Assembly (NCBI RefSeq): GCF_052324685.1
Contig: NC_135228.1
Span: 15,778,611 to 15,842,610 of the forward strand
DNA from: Brachyhypopomus gauderio
Taxonomy: Eukaryota; Chordata; Actinopteri; Gymnotiformes; Hypopomidae
DNA length: 64,000 bases
Direction of reading: 5' to 3'
The notes under the pieces are model-generated. The model was not told the origin of the DNA. It did not search any database and was given only the letters and a program-made list of their open reading frames with translations. A program made the position numbers and the translations under genes. Below, piece after piece: positions 45,364-57,921 of the stretch. How positions within the stretch are numbered: the stretch's first letter is position 1; the number at the start of each line of letters is the position of its first letter.

Positions 45364-48300
45364 TCAGCTGTTTCTCCTCTCTCCATGTTCCCCAACTGCT
45401 TTTACATTTGCCTCATTTTTTTCTTTTTTCCTGAAAGTAAAAGCCAGAAAACATATTGTAAACTATAATATAACGATTACATTAAGATTCGTCTTAAACT
45501 ATGACTACTATGTTTGAGGAAGAAAAAAAAAGAACCAAGAGGCCAAACCTTTTCCCTTTGTCAGGTTTCTTTTTCGTGAGAAAGCGGGGTGTTGTGCGGA
45601 TTGTCGATCTCCTTGGCGGTTTCTTCTCAAGCTGTCGTTTCACTTTGCTGTGGAGACAAAATTGTTTAAAAAGAAAGCCAAGCACAAATTTCACCCAGGA
45701 CTTAATATCTAAAGATTGCTACAATTTCAATAAATAAATAGAATTTCAATAAACGTGCCATCTTCTCTTTAGAAAAAATTATCAAGAGAAGAGATACTAA
45801 ATGTGGTTTAGAATTCACAAGGGTGGACAACATCCAAATTGCCTCTGATCTGCAAGACATCATTGACTGTACCTTTTTAATTTCTTGAATCCAATCATGT
45901 AATCCGGCACAGGACATCCAGCTTGTTTTATTACAGTTGCAATGCTAAGGTTAAAAATGATGGACAGAATAAACAAATTTACTACAGAGCTTACCTTCTG
46001 TATCATGATCCAAACAACTAATTCACTGTAGGCTGTTATAATAGGTACCTGCGCAGAAGTGGTTTGTCATTCTCTGTAAAAAATGTGATGGCTTTCCCCT
46101 TATGGCCTGCTCTTCCAGTGCGACCTATATAAGGGCAAGGAGTAAACCCAATGATTTACATTTGTCAAGATATTAAAAATGTCCTCAAACTGGACCATAT
46201 TTTTGCCATTTCAAGTACAGTCATAATTTGTGCTGTACTGACCTATCCGATGAATGTACTCCACTGCGCTAGTGGGGAAGTCGTAGTTAACAACCAGATT
46301 GACTCCTTTGAAGTCGATGCCTCTGGCCATTAATGCCGTACAGATCAGTACCCAAATCTTACCACAGCGAAAACTGCTTACCACGTTGTCTCTCTAAACA
46401 CATTAACAGGAGATAAAAAATTAATAAATAAAAAAAATCACACACATCGTCACTATGCATTGGAAGTGTGCAAGTTTTCGTTAAACACAAAGTTTATCAA
46501 ACCCTTCAAAAAGGACAAGATTGTTTTTTACATGAGCAAGATTTATCATTCATCAAAAGTGTCAACACTATAACATAGGATTTTACATTATTTATCAGAC
46601 AGTTGATGCCTCGGGCAGTTTAGAGGTGAAAACACTTTAAAACATTTAAAGCAGAAGCAGCAGTCTTATGAGCCTGTATAAAATTTATTTTTTTTAAGTG
46701 ACAAAAGAAATTTCCCCTGACATTTCACGCCTCCAGTTTTCAACAAACCACTGGGTATCTTCTTGGAAACACTGTTTACATTCAAGTGCACTAATTCCCG
46801 CTACAGTGTGGGGCAAGATGACTGAAAAGGATACCTAACAACTTTGATCTCGCAAAGGTGGTCACACCCCTACATAACAGCTTTTATAACTGCTCCCAAA
46901 GTTTTTCCTCTGGTACAGATGAGTGTACACTTCGACTAGTGTTATGTATTATTTTATTTAACGTCTTTTTCACCTTCACACCGTGAAAAACTGAAATAGA
47001 ACAAACACATCTTTTACATTAGCAGTGCATCTCCATAGCTAACAATCGTTCTTAATTGATTTACAATTACCACACTTGTTAAACGACAAACCCAAACATA
47101 CCGTGTGCACTTTTGGTCCAGAAATTAGGAGAAGTTAGGTTTTAAACGCTTTCTTCTGTGTGCAGCTTTCTACGTCTACGATTTTTATCTTCCTCTCACA
47201 ACCCTTCACATGGCCACACAACGTGCAGCTCACAGCTCGAGCAATAAGCGAGATTACTGAATGGTACACATTTGCTTACATATACATATTCATACATACA
47301 GAATAGAACATAAATCCCGAAAGGCTGCCTCTCCAGTAATAAACACGGACACCAGATACACAAATCCAATTTCCTGCGACAGCTACAGCTTTACAAAGGC
47401 CAGTCTTTGCTGAGCCTTTGTGTGTTACATGTGTGCCAAGATTGCTGGAGAAGGGTATTTAAGTGTTGATTTTTAGTGGCTACGCCAATATGAATATCTG
47501 ATATTATAAAATGCTAACCTGAGGAGAGGCTTAGAGCTCAGGTAGAAGAGGACAGGTGTTTATAAACTATTCTGGTGCTGATGCCATGCAAATGTTTCAG
47601 ATAACGCTGAATGCTAATGTTATGTACATACCTTGTGCAACTGTTGTCTACATGCGTCTATATAAATGTCCAATTCTGTCTGGACGGGACATCTGTTACA
47701 CATCTTATATGTATATAAACTTGAGTTTTTATTTTTGTATTTATATTTAATATTTGTGTATTTTCACAGATGTATTCATACATTTTGTATACAGGTGTAT
47801 GCAGAATGCTGAGAACCTTTTCATAATTTATCATACTTTCAGACCAATGTTAAAAAGGCATTTAAATTTAAATCTTACATTTCTTGACCCAAAAACTATT
47901 AGTTTTATTTTTTTCAGAGGGAAGGACTTCAACCAAAAAGTTATCTTGTATCAGCAGTTTCACATAGCTGTCAGACTAAAATACATATATTTCATCAATG
48001 TACTTTAGTATATTAACCTTGTAATTATTATAACATTAATATTATTTAATACACATTACATATGCTATTAAATGTTATCTTTATGGTTCATTTATAAGTC
48101 TGATTTTCTGTATTGGAAGGTTGCTGGCCATACTGGCTATGTCCTGTAGGGGATCAGAATTTCAGCGCTCTTTGGCACTTAACCGGATTAGAGGTGAATT
48201 AAGACCTACTTATTCAGGTTAGCTTTTAATTTACCTGTGACTTCTGCATTTTACTATGTTTTAATTATTGGATTTATCTTTTATTTTTGTATTCATTTGT

Positions 48301-51300
48301 TCCATATCATTTCATTGCAGTATTATCCACCAGTCCATCTGCATCCACCAAGATCTGGGCAGTCTGACTAAAATACTGCGAATCGCTTTCAATGTCACAA
48401 AAAGGAAATAACACTGAACAGAACACACCGCTATTTTCTTGGAACCAACCTGTTGTTGTGTGCGGTCAGCATGGATCACATCCACATTGATGCCCTCATA
48501 CACCAGCTCATGGAACAATTCACGGGCACGCTCAATGGACTGCACAAACACCAGCATTGGTGGCAGGAAACCCTGTTAAGAACAGTGGGGAAAACACAGC
48601 AGCAGTAGTAGTTATGGAAGGAGTTCGCTCTGACTCCAGGACAAAGGATATCCAACTGCATCATTATAATTCTTCAAAAAAATCAGACACCATTTTAAAA
48701 TCGTTGGAAAATGAAGTGTGCATCCATGTTTTAAATGAATTGCACGTGAATCTTCTAAGGACCACTGGTCGTGGTTCATGGCTAAAAATAATGTTCATCA
48801 GTCAGTGCTTTCGTGTTAGTCCCATACCTTCTTAATGAGATCCCTCATGGCGAGCAGTTTGCCATTCTCTGCACCTACGAACAGAAGCTCCTGCTCTACT
48901 GTCTCTGCTGCAGAGTTCCTATGGACGTAAACACGGTGAATAAGACTATTATTCACATGCAAAACAACCTATTAAGCAGGAAAGAACATTGGCATTTTCC
49001 AAGACCAAGTTATGGGTGACAACAAGCTAGTGATGAGATACCTGTAAAGCTGATCTGCATGGAACTAGATAACACTGATAAGACTGCTCAGATATCAAGT
49101 GTCCATTTGCTGGAAAGGTTATTCATTAATCTAATTTACAAACAAAAGCACACTAAATCAGGCTGTGTACATTAGACATCGTACATTTCATTTTCTGGTT
49201 TTATGTATGAAAAAGCTGGACTGGCTAATGACATGACAAATGTTATAACAACGGCTGAACTGATTTAGTGGCTTCGCTATACATAAAAAGAGTAAACCAA
49301 GCTTTTCAATAAATGTGTCATGTTTTTTTTTTTTACCTGGGCCCAATGTTCACACACACAAGGTTGTCCAGATTGAGCTTGCACCACTGCTCTACCTCCA
49401 TGGTGTAGGTGGCGCTGAAAAGTGCTCGGCGGATCTTGGGAGAGGAGCAAGCCTGGAAGATGGTGGCCAGCTGCTCCCTAAAGCCAGTCTTGCCGTCCTC
49501 AAACAGCTTATCGGACTCGTCGACCACCAGCCACTCCACACTTCACAAAACAAGAGAACAAAGCAGCTTTAACTGAAGGTTTGGTCAATATACCTTACCT
49601 CAGACCTGGTTCAAATACAGTAGCAGTGAATTTTAATTACCACCTATACTGCATACTTGTGCTGTTAAGACGAAGCCCAACTCATTTAAATGCACCCCAA
49701 TAGGCCAAGTTCTGCAACGCAACATGCCGACTATTACTTGACTGCCTTAGTGTACATCACTATAAGGCTGCATTTGATACAATTAGATATCCAGTGCTGC
49801 TTGAACATTTGTGAACTCCTTGAGTAGTTTAGATTTTTCTGTTGTTTTACCATGATTCTCTTATTTTATCATCACCAGTTTGTATACGAAGTGTGATGTT
49901 TATGTTCATTAGTTCCATTTTGAAACATGAAATCAGAACATCAGCAAACGTAAATGAACCACAGCTGCACTGGTAAAGTCAATTAGGTAAAAGACTAAGG
50001 TGAAACATGAGTGCTCAAGTCATCAGTTAAGCAGACCAGTCAAATCAGACATCCTTGGGAAAAGATTTGAGCCACCCTGATTAAAGGGGAGAGGAAACAA
50101 ACCAAACCACTGTAATGCCAAGACGTAAATCACACAGATCAACAATGCCAAGAGGAAAGGAGACATCCTATGACATCAGAAAGAAGGTAGTAACAGCCCA
50201 TCAGTCTGGGGAAAGTTGCAGGACCATCTCCATCCACTGGAAAATGAATCATTTACAAACGGAGGGCTCTCAGCATCACTGCAACTCTGCTAACAAGTGG
50301 ACGGCCATCAAAATGTGCACCAAGAAGCACCAGAAAAATAATTCTGGTAAAGGCCAAACCATGCATCACCTTCAGAGAGTTGCAAACCTCTGGCAGGACC
50401 TGAGATAAATGTACATGCATCTACAATAACACAAAAAAGACATGGCATTCATGGGAGAGTTCCTAGAAGGAAGCCTCTGCTCTCAAGAAAGAACAAAGTT
50501 GCCCCTTGTAACTTTACCAGAGAGCACTTGGACAAACCAGAGGCAAACAGATGAGTGCATTATTGCATAATTGGATTATTTGGCCACAATCACAGGTGCC
50601 ATGTTTGGAGAAAAGTGAACACTAGGGGTGACCTGCAATAGTCGCTGATTCGACTATAGTCGACTATACCAGTCGACTATGAACGTCATAGTCGAATGTA
50701 CCATTCTAACTGCATGGGGGTGCCCAAGGATGCAGCTAAGCATTAGTTGTTACATGAAATGTCGTTTTCGTTATATATAGCCTTTTGTCAAATAAAATCA
50801 TCCTAATTTCTGTGAATAAATATTTTTAAATGATCTTTGCGCATTAACAATAGGCATCTTCCTTACTACACATTAATAAATCACACCCTGCTGTTGCACA
50901 ATCCAAATGAGCGAAGCTGAACATGCTACAGCATCTGCCGAGATTAATGGCTACTAAAAAACTTTTGAAATTTTTTTTGAAAAACATAAAGATGAATCAA
51001 ACAAAGTAAAGTGCAAGTTATGTCATCAACGTCTTTCATTTCGCATGACAACAACCAACATGGCATACCATTTAAAACGCGTAAGGCGAAAAAAAACTTG
51101 TCGTTTCAGTCATGTCGTCTCGTCGCGTCTCGGCAAGTAGGCCTATAAACATTTTTTGTTGTTGTTTGCTTTTTAAACCCCGTTACTTGAACCTTTCCTT
51201 ATATTTTTTTGCTGTTGTGTAGCAATTTTTTAGTATTTTCAGGCAGGCATATTTTATTAAAAATATTTTTGACATTTTGCACAGTGCCTGTCTGAAAATT

Positions 51301-54300
51301 TGATATGCGCAATGCGCACTGACGGTTAATGTTCTCTAACGTTTTATTAAAAAATTAATAAGTAAATAAATAAAAGCGGAATAAAGCCAACCTACCGTGT
51401 TTATTCATTTATCTGAGTGTTTTAGGTTTTTACTTTGAAGAGGAAAAAAGTCCTGAATGAGAACGGGATCCTGTTTAAGGTGCTCTAAATAAAAAAAATT
51501 TTAAAAACCCGATTCGACTATTAGTTGACTAAAGGGAAAAGCTGACGAATCAGATTCGACTATGAAAATCCTTAGTTGAATACACCCCTAGTGAACACTG
51601 CAGAACCTCCTCCCAAAAGTGAAGCATGGTGGTGGAAATGTGAAGGTCTGGCCCTGCTTTTCTGCCTCTGGAACTGGAGGACTCCATATTAACAAGGGAA
51701 TCATCAATTTCCAGGCCTGCCAACAAAATCTTAACTAGAATCTACTGCAATCAGTCAGGGAGTTGAAGCTGGAACAAATATGGATTATACAACAAGACAA
51801 AGATCCAAAGAAGTCCAGCAAATCTACCAAGGAACGGCTTAAGAGAAAGAAGATTTGTACTCTGGATTGGCACTGTCAAAGTCCAGACCTCAATTCCATA
51901 AAAATGCTGTGGCAATAATTTGCTATAAAAAGTCTCCATCTTTACACAACAATTCAGGTTATGTTAGCAAACCAACTTAGGCTTACCTGCTTAGATCTAT
52001 AGCTGGTGGGTCCTGGTTAAGCAGGTATATCAGCCTATTAGGAGTTGTCACCAGTATGTCTGAGGGTGAAAGAAATATATTTTTTCAAAAACAAATCAGC
52101 ACAATCGTGGCCGGAATATGTGGTTCAAGATAAGGTAACTTACCAAACTTCTTGGCTGACTTTGGACCATATTTTTTGACTGCATCCACTCCTTTGTTAA
52201 TGATGTGAACCCTGAAGCCCATACCCTCAGACAGTTTCAGCAACTCTCTGTGTGTCTACAAGCAAAAGAACAACCAAATGAAGAAGAGATTGCCTTATCC
52301 CTGGGCAGGGATGGAAAGTAACTAATTACATTTACTCACATTACTGTAATTGAGTACTTTTTATGAGTAATTTTCTGAGTAGTTTTTGAAATATGTAATT
52401 TTTACTTTTACTTGAGTACATTTTGACCCAAGTAGTTTTACTTCACTACATTTGAACACCCTCACATTACTGAGTAAAAAAATATTGATGGTGAAAAATT
52501 AAATGCGGGCAGAAATTTAAACTTCTGAGTCCCAGAACTGAAGGCCAATTGCATGGCCTTGCGCGCGCCCTTTCCATTGTCTCATAATCAGGTCGTAATC
52601 TGGTGCACTTTTTTTCCAAAAGGATGAGATTGTTCTATCTTTAAATCTTCTATTTATCAGGTTCTGTGGGATCCTGTGGACATTTTATTGTGAAAAGTGG
52701 AATCCTGTGGGCACTGTATTTTGAATAGTTGGATCCTGTGCGCATTTTGTTTTATTTTGAGATGTGGGATCCTGTGGTCATTTTATATTTTATTTTGAGT
52801 TGTGGCAACCTGTGGGCATTTCATTGTGAATAGTGGGATCCGGTGGGCACTGTATTTTGAATAGTTGGATCCTGTGAGCACTTACTTTTAAATTGTGGGA
52901 TCCTATGAGCATTTTTTAATTTTTGATGTGGGATCCTGTGGGCATTTTATTGTGAGTAGTGGAATCTTGTTGCATTTTAGTTTGATTTGTGGCATCTTGT
53001 GGGCACTTAATTTTGTGTGCATTTTGTTTTTTGAATAATTTGTCATTTAAATTTCTTTATTCTTATCATAGTGTTGTCCGTTGGACAACAGGACTGAACA
53101 TTGTTTGCACTTTATGGTACAGGTTGTGTCCTTGTGCTGTGAGGAAGTATGTTCCTGAGCCCAGCTGATCTTTTTGCAAGTGTGGATGTGCACTTAAATA
53201 CACTTTGAAATCGATTAAAACAACTTTTGCTGAATTTGGTTGATGATTCATCCATGCATTAAATAACTGAAAGTAACTTAGTAACTTTTACTCAAATTAC
53301 ATTTTAAATGAAGTAATTTTGTACTTTTACTCGAGTAAATTTAGAGATGGGTAATTTTACTTTTACTCTGAGTAGATTTTAGGCAAAGTAATTATACTTT
53401 TACTCAATTACAATTTTTCAGTACTCTTTCCACCTCTGTCCCTGGGTAAACAAGTCAGCTCCATGGTTTTATGGTTACGACCAGTACCGGTATGGTTACG
53501 ACCGGTGTGTGACCCCAACATTATAATATCTCACCTGGCTGGCCAGCTCTCTGGTGGGAGCTACGATGAGGGCCCTGAAACCCTTATTAATCGGCTGGTG
53601 CAGATGGGCAAGCAGGGGAAGGCAAAAGGCTATAGTTTTACCAGAGCCTGTGGGGGCACATGCTAGGATCTCTCGCCTCTGAAACATAAAAAAGACATTA
53701 ATGTCTCAATGTCACTTTCATTTTAACATATGGTGAGAGCTGAGAAAGGTTAGCCTACATGCATCATGAGTGGTATGGCCTGCATCTGAATGGGCGTGGG
53801 GGTTTGGAAGCCCGCTGCTTTGATGTTCTGAATGATTCTTGTGTCCAGGTCATATTCCTGTCGAAGCTCTTCAAAGGTGGTAAAAGGATCTGGGATATCT
53901 GTGCCATGGACATTAATCCTGTTCTTGTGCCTTATCTGATTGACCTGAAATTAACAGCACACACTGCTCAATCATCACACGAAACGGGTGTTTGTGAACT
54001 GTGCCCGAAAAAGGGTGATGTTTGTTTACATCTCTTTTTTTACTGCTACAGTATAAGAGTAGTTTTTTTAATTTAGAGTTTTTACCTTCTCTAAATGAAG
54101 CTGTTTTAGTCTGTTTAGCGAGGGCCTGTCTTTAGCTTTTGTCTTCGGTCCTTCTGCCTTCTTGCCTTGTGAAGACGTCCACTGAATTCCCCCTTTCTCT
54201 GGGTCTTCTTCGTCATCACTAGTGGATTCATCAGTCTCTGCATCTATGTAGACAGAGAGGAGTTAGAAAAAAAATCTTGCTGTTTATGATTTGGGAATGT

Positions 54301-55525
54301 ACATCTAATTCAGTATGCTCTACTAAGCAAGTGTGTTCTAGCAGTGTACACGCAAGACAAACGGAATAAACTTTGGATGGACATAAGTCTAAAAACCATT
54401 TTCAGAAATACAATAATATAAATACATGTTTGAGTGAAGACAAGTTTATACATACAGCTACAGCTATATTAAATTGCAAAGGGAACAGTATAGGTGCTGC
54501 CATTTAGGAATTGACAGCATCATTACTAAATATTAAAGCAACAATATACAAAGCATTATGTATAAAACTGCATCTGTTCGGAGTGGCAGGACAGCGTGGG
54601 TCTCTTACCCTCAGTTTTCCTTTTTTTCCCTTTCCTTTTCTTCTTTGGTGCGCTCAACGGTTCATCCCCATCACAACCTTTACGTTTTTCTGTGACTGCT
54701 TGTCCTTCCTCTGCCTTTTCCTCTTCATCGTCATCGCATGTGCCCCCTATATCCCTCTCATCTTCTGCCTTTATGCCAAAGAAGCTAATACCGGTCAAGG
54801 GGTTGGCGATATCTTTCCTCTGAGACCTCACCACCTGTTTAATTGATAATGAGAAGGATGAAGGAAAGAAAGAAACATCTTAGATCAATGAACTCAAAAT
54901 AGGCCATGCTTACAAAACCTTGAGCATTATTTAGATACAGCAATATTACAAACTACTAGCCAAGACGAACCACTGACTGTAGTTAAAATGATTTAAAGGG
55001 AGAAGTTTGCACATAAGTGTGCAATACCATGATTATTTTATATTTTCAAGACACCTAGGTAGGCCTGCCTTGTTTTCTAACTAGCTACCTAGCTTAGCTA
55101 AGAAAATTGATTAGCTAGCTACTTAATACAAACGTTTTCTAGCGTGATCTTATCTTACGTGTCATATATGCGCCAATTTATCTCAAATACTCATTTGAAA
55201 AATTTGCCTAGCTTATTAAAATATTACCTAGCTATATACGTAGATAACTATCTGACAAAATCATCTTTGGGTGGTTGACTGGGAACTAACGTTCAAGGTA
55301 CCTAGTTAGGCTAACGTTGCACTCATAGAAACACATGTTAGCCAGGGCTAGCAAACTTTATTAAAGACCTTCATGCATCGCCTATATACACCTACTACTC
55401 AGGAAAAGATTCAGAGCGAAAGGTTATGTAGACGTCACCTTAAATCTTTCCGCATCTTTTCCAAAACGTTTAAAATCAAATTTTGCACCAGCACCAAGCC
55501 TCTTGAACAACTCCACTGCGTCCAT
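45364..55525 (-). CDS. ddx52: DEAD-box ATP-dependent RNA helicase DDX52 (Rok1)
   Basis: Nucleolar helicase needed for small-subunit rRNA processing (yeast Rok1). Exons, minus strand: 55525-55439, 54834-54609, 54243-54086, 53944-53759, 53678-53535, 52255-52144, 52059-51987, 49540-49337, 48918-48828, 48572-48450, 46393-46243, 46124-46049, 45944-45873, 45647-45549, 45430-45364. All join in frame: 622 residues (human 599). Start [20 protein letters not shown] matches the family. An acidic/lysine-rich region follows (about 30-130). Helicase motifs: APTGSGKT (227-234), PTREL (260-264), TPNR, DESD in place of DEAD (336-339), SAT (371-373), HRIGRTGR (516-523). The last exon is inferred: it gives a basic tail, whereas reading through exon 14 gives a hydrophobic end (stop about 45497) unlike the family. 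Introns 5 and 7 contain transposons. Confidence 0.95.
49990..51945 (+). mobile_element. Decayed Tc1-like transposon in ddx52 intron 7
   Basis: Plus-strand remnants of a transposase: a DNA-binding start ([29 protein letters not shown]) near 50145-50235 and the catalytic end at 51781-51920 ([33 protein letters not shown]). The position of the catalytic Glu (PDLNPIE in active elements) reads Lys, and the frame is broken several times. It lies antisense to ddx52 between exons 7 and 8 and is interrupted by a hAT element (50623-51590). Confidence 0.8.
50623..51590 (+). mobile_element. hAT element nested in the Tc1-like copy
   Basis: 968 bp with terminal inverted repeats TAGGGGTG / CACCCCTA and an exact 8-bp duplication GTGAACAC on both sides (50615-50622 and 51591-51598), the hallmark of hAT insertion. 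Inside, 50900-51080 has a degraded reading [20 protein letters not shown] and [16 protein letters not shown], a BED-type zinc finger as at the start of hAT transposases. The rest of the transposase is absent. TAGTCGACTA-type repeats occur next to both ends. Confidence 0.88.
52306..53438. mobile_element. hAT-like element with internal minisatellite, ddx52 intron 5
   Basis: 1133 bp flanked by an exact 8-bp duplication TCCCTGGG (52298-52305 and 53439-53446). Ends are imperfect inverted repeats: CAGGGATGGAAAGTA on the left, complement of CAGAGGTGGAAAGAGTAC on the right. Both sub-terminal regions are full of GTAATTTTTACTTTTACT-type sequence common in fish hAT-derived repeats. No transposase frame. 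Its right-hand neighbour is the exon 5 side; its left end is only about 50 bp upstream of the exon 6 acceptor. Confidence 0.85.
52660..53015. repeat. GTGGGATCCTGTGGGCATTTT tandem array (irregular)
   Basis: About twelve diverged copies of a 27-34 bp unit around GTGGGATCCTGTGGGCATTT, inside the hAT-like element. Copies vary in length by small insertions. Confidence 0.85.
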
Positions 55526-55529
55526 TGAG

Positions 55530-57840
55530 CCTCCGAACACGTCGAATAAATCAGGCGTTAATAATCGACTGTAGAGTTGCCACGACGTGCAGCTCGACGG
55601 TCGATTATCGTTACACGTTTTGAATTACTGTCTAATATCCACTAGGGTGCGCTGCTTCTTTTCTAACTGTGGCGCAGCAGCACGACAGTGTCACATAACG
55701 TCAATGAAGGTCTTCGCAATAAGCTACAAAGTTAGCTAACGTTCTTCACATTCTTTATGAACCATTTTGAAATGGTTCAGCCCGACGCCAAATAAGGTTC
55801 CCGTAGCAGATCAATTCTGGACAATCCCTCCCACCCTCTCAGTGAAGAACTGTGGCAGATGGGCAGTTTATTTAGTCATAAACTCATTCCACGTAAGTGC
55901 AAGACGGAGCGCTTCAGACGTTCTTTTGTGCACACTGCAATCAGACAGTCTGTCCTCACACTGATCACACTCCTCACAAAATATCTCTCTCCTCCTCTTT
56001 ATATTGAACTAGACTTGTTGTGAATCATTACACACTGCACGCTTATGTGTATACACTGTTTATACTAAAAACACTTGTTGTTAATACTAAATATCTAAAT
56101 ATATTTAGATATTACTATAACTAAATATCTATTTTATATTGCACACTTTGTAGTTGATATAATTTACTGATTACTATTATTATTATTTGTGGTAGCTTTT
56201 TTGCATTTGTTTTTAACAAAAGTACATATTTATATATTACTATATTTATATATTATAGTAAAATATTCTACTATACTACTATGGTATATCATATATTATG
56301 TAACAATAATTATACTGTATATCACTGAATTCTGCTGGTATATCATATATTATGTAACAGTAAATATACTGTATATCAGTGCGGCACTGATATTGCATTT
56401 AGTCCCATTAGTCTCCACGTCATTAACCTGCGACTGTCACATTCATTACACTCCATATCATTAACCAGTGCACAGCACTAAAGGATGGGGAGTTACTGGT
56501 GCAATTGTAATTGTAAATAGTATTGTAGTGTCCCCAAGGGCTGTGTCTCTGTTTTTGTTGTTGTTTTTATTCTTCTTCTTATATTCTTTTTTCAGCCTTT
56601 ATCTGTGTCTGTTCTGTGCAGTAGCTGCTCCTGTAACAAATTTATCCCATGTGGATTAATTAAAGAATCTTATGTATAATCATTCCCAAACCTTTCAAAT
56701 GTAGGAATAGGCTTGATTCTGTTATTGGCTCTTTTAGGGCTACACTACTGAGAATAGAATAGAATAGAATAGAATAGAATAGAATAGAATAGAATACAGG
56801 TAATGTATTTTCCATTTGTTTATATTCAAATTTTCCATTTTAATAGTAATTTAGATTATATAGCTAGGGAGTTATCATGTACTTATGTGTATTTATTTGA
56901 ATTTTATTTTTATATATAACTATTGATTTGATGTTTTTATTTTAACACATAGAACAATAGCAGTTGTCATCAGTCTTGTGGTCAGGGAAACTATAACTTT
57001 CCTCATTTCCTCATTCCTCATGTAATAGTTAAACAAGCACAGAGGGAGTAAATGAAGAGACACCAAGCATAAGGTAAGAGACCATTTCATGTCTAAATTT
57101 TTCAATCAGCATCCACTTTATTTGGAACATTTATATCTTAGAAGCACGCTGTATGTGCTTAGTTTCTGACCACAGGTATGCAGTCAACTGTATTTTTGCA
57201 TGGCAATCAATTCTCAACCCAGCATTGAAATTGCTACAGTTTAGTGTTACTGCTGTGTTGAGAATGGTCCAATGCTAAAATCACATCAAAGTCATCAGTG
57301 ATCCTGTGGTTAGTAACTGAGGTGTGATGAATGTGATAACAACTATTTTGTACAGTACCTGTATACCTATAAAGTACAAATGTAAGATAGTTGTAGTAAT
57401 ATTACTTTCAGCCTGTTTGTCTATAGTTCAAATAGATGAAGTTTACAAATTTTTATTACGTTAAAGTATTTTTTTTATTTAAACTATAATGAGTTTTCAT
57501 AATAAAATTATTAGCTTATCTGTTCTCCATTCAAATATGGTTATTGACCATTGAAACAGATATTGTTGAAATATGATGTGGTGAAAATTCAGCTTCTCGT
57601 TTTTTTTTTGTGTGACTCTGAAGTGACGTTTGATCTGGCTGTCACTGAATATTACAATATTGCACAATAATGAGGATATTGCTTCCAAAATTGCTTTACA
57701 GCTCTGGTAAGGTCACTTAATCCAGAAACGCAGTTCCCTTATCTTGAGGACACTACACAAACGTTTTAGTATTTCACTATCAAGGTGGCTTTGGTATAAA
57801 CTGATATGCAGGCTATGCATGACACTGTATTTTTTTCCAG
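55530..57840. other. Divergent intergenic region between ddx52 and the TLR gene
   Basis: Both genes point away from here, so their promoters must lie in it. CpG density is higher near 55.5-55.7 kb, next to ddx52. 56.05-56.7 kb is AT-rich with repeat-like phrases and ends in CTGTAACAAATTTATCCCAT, a typical fish LINE/SINE tail, followed by an AGAAT pentanucleotide run at 56748-56797. A splice acceptor (TTTTTTTCCAG) at about 57830-57840 may mark the start of the TLR coding exon. Confidence 0.45.
56748..56797. repeat. (AGAAT)n pentanucleotide repeat
   Basis: About nine units of GAATA, directly after a repeat-tail sequence. Confidence 0.95.
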
Positions 57841-57921
57841 ACCAAATTGGCTCACCTCTACAAATCTGCTGGACCTGGCAGAAAAAATAAAAAGGACGAT
57901 TATCTAAGAATCCATTACCTG

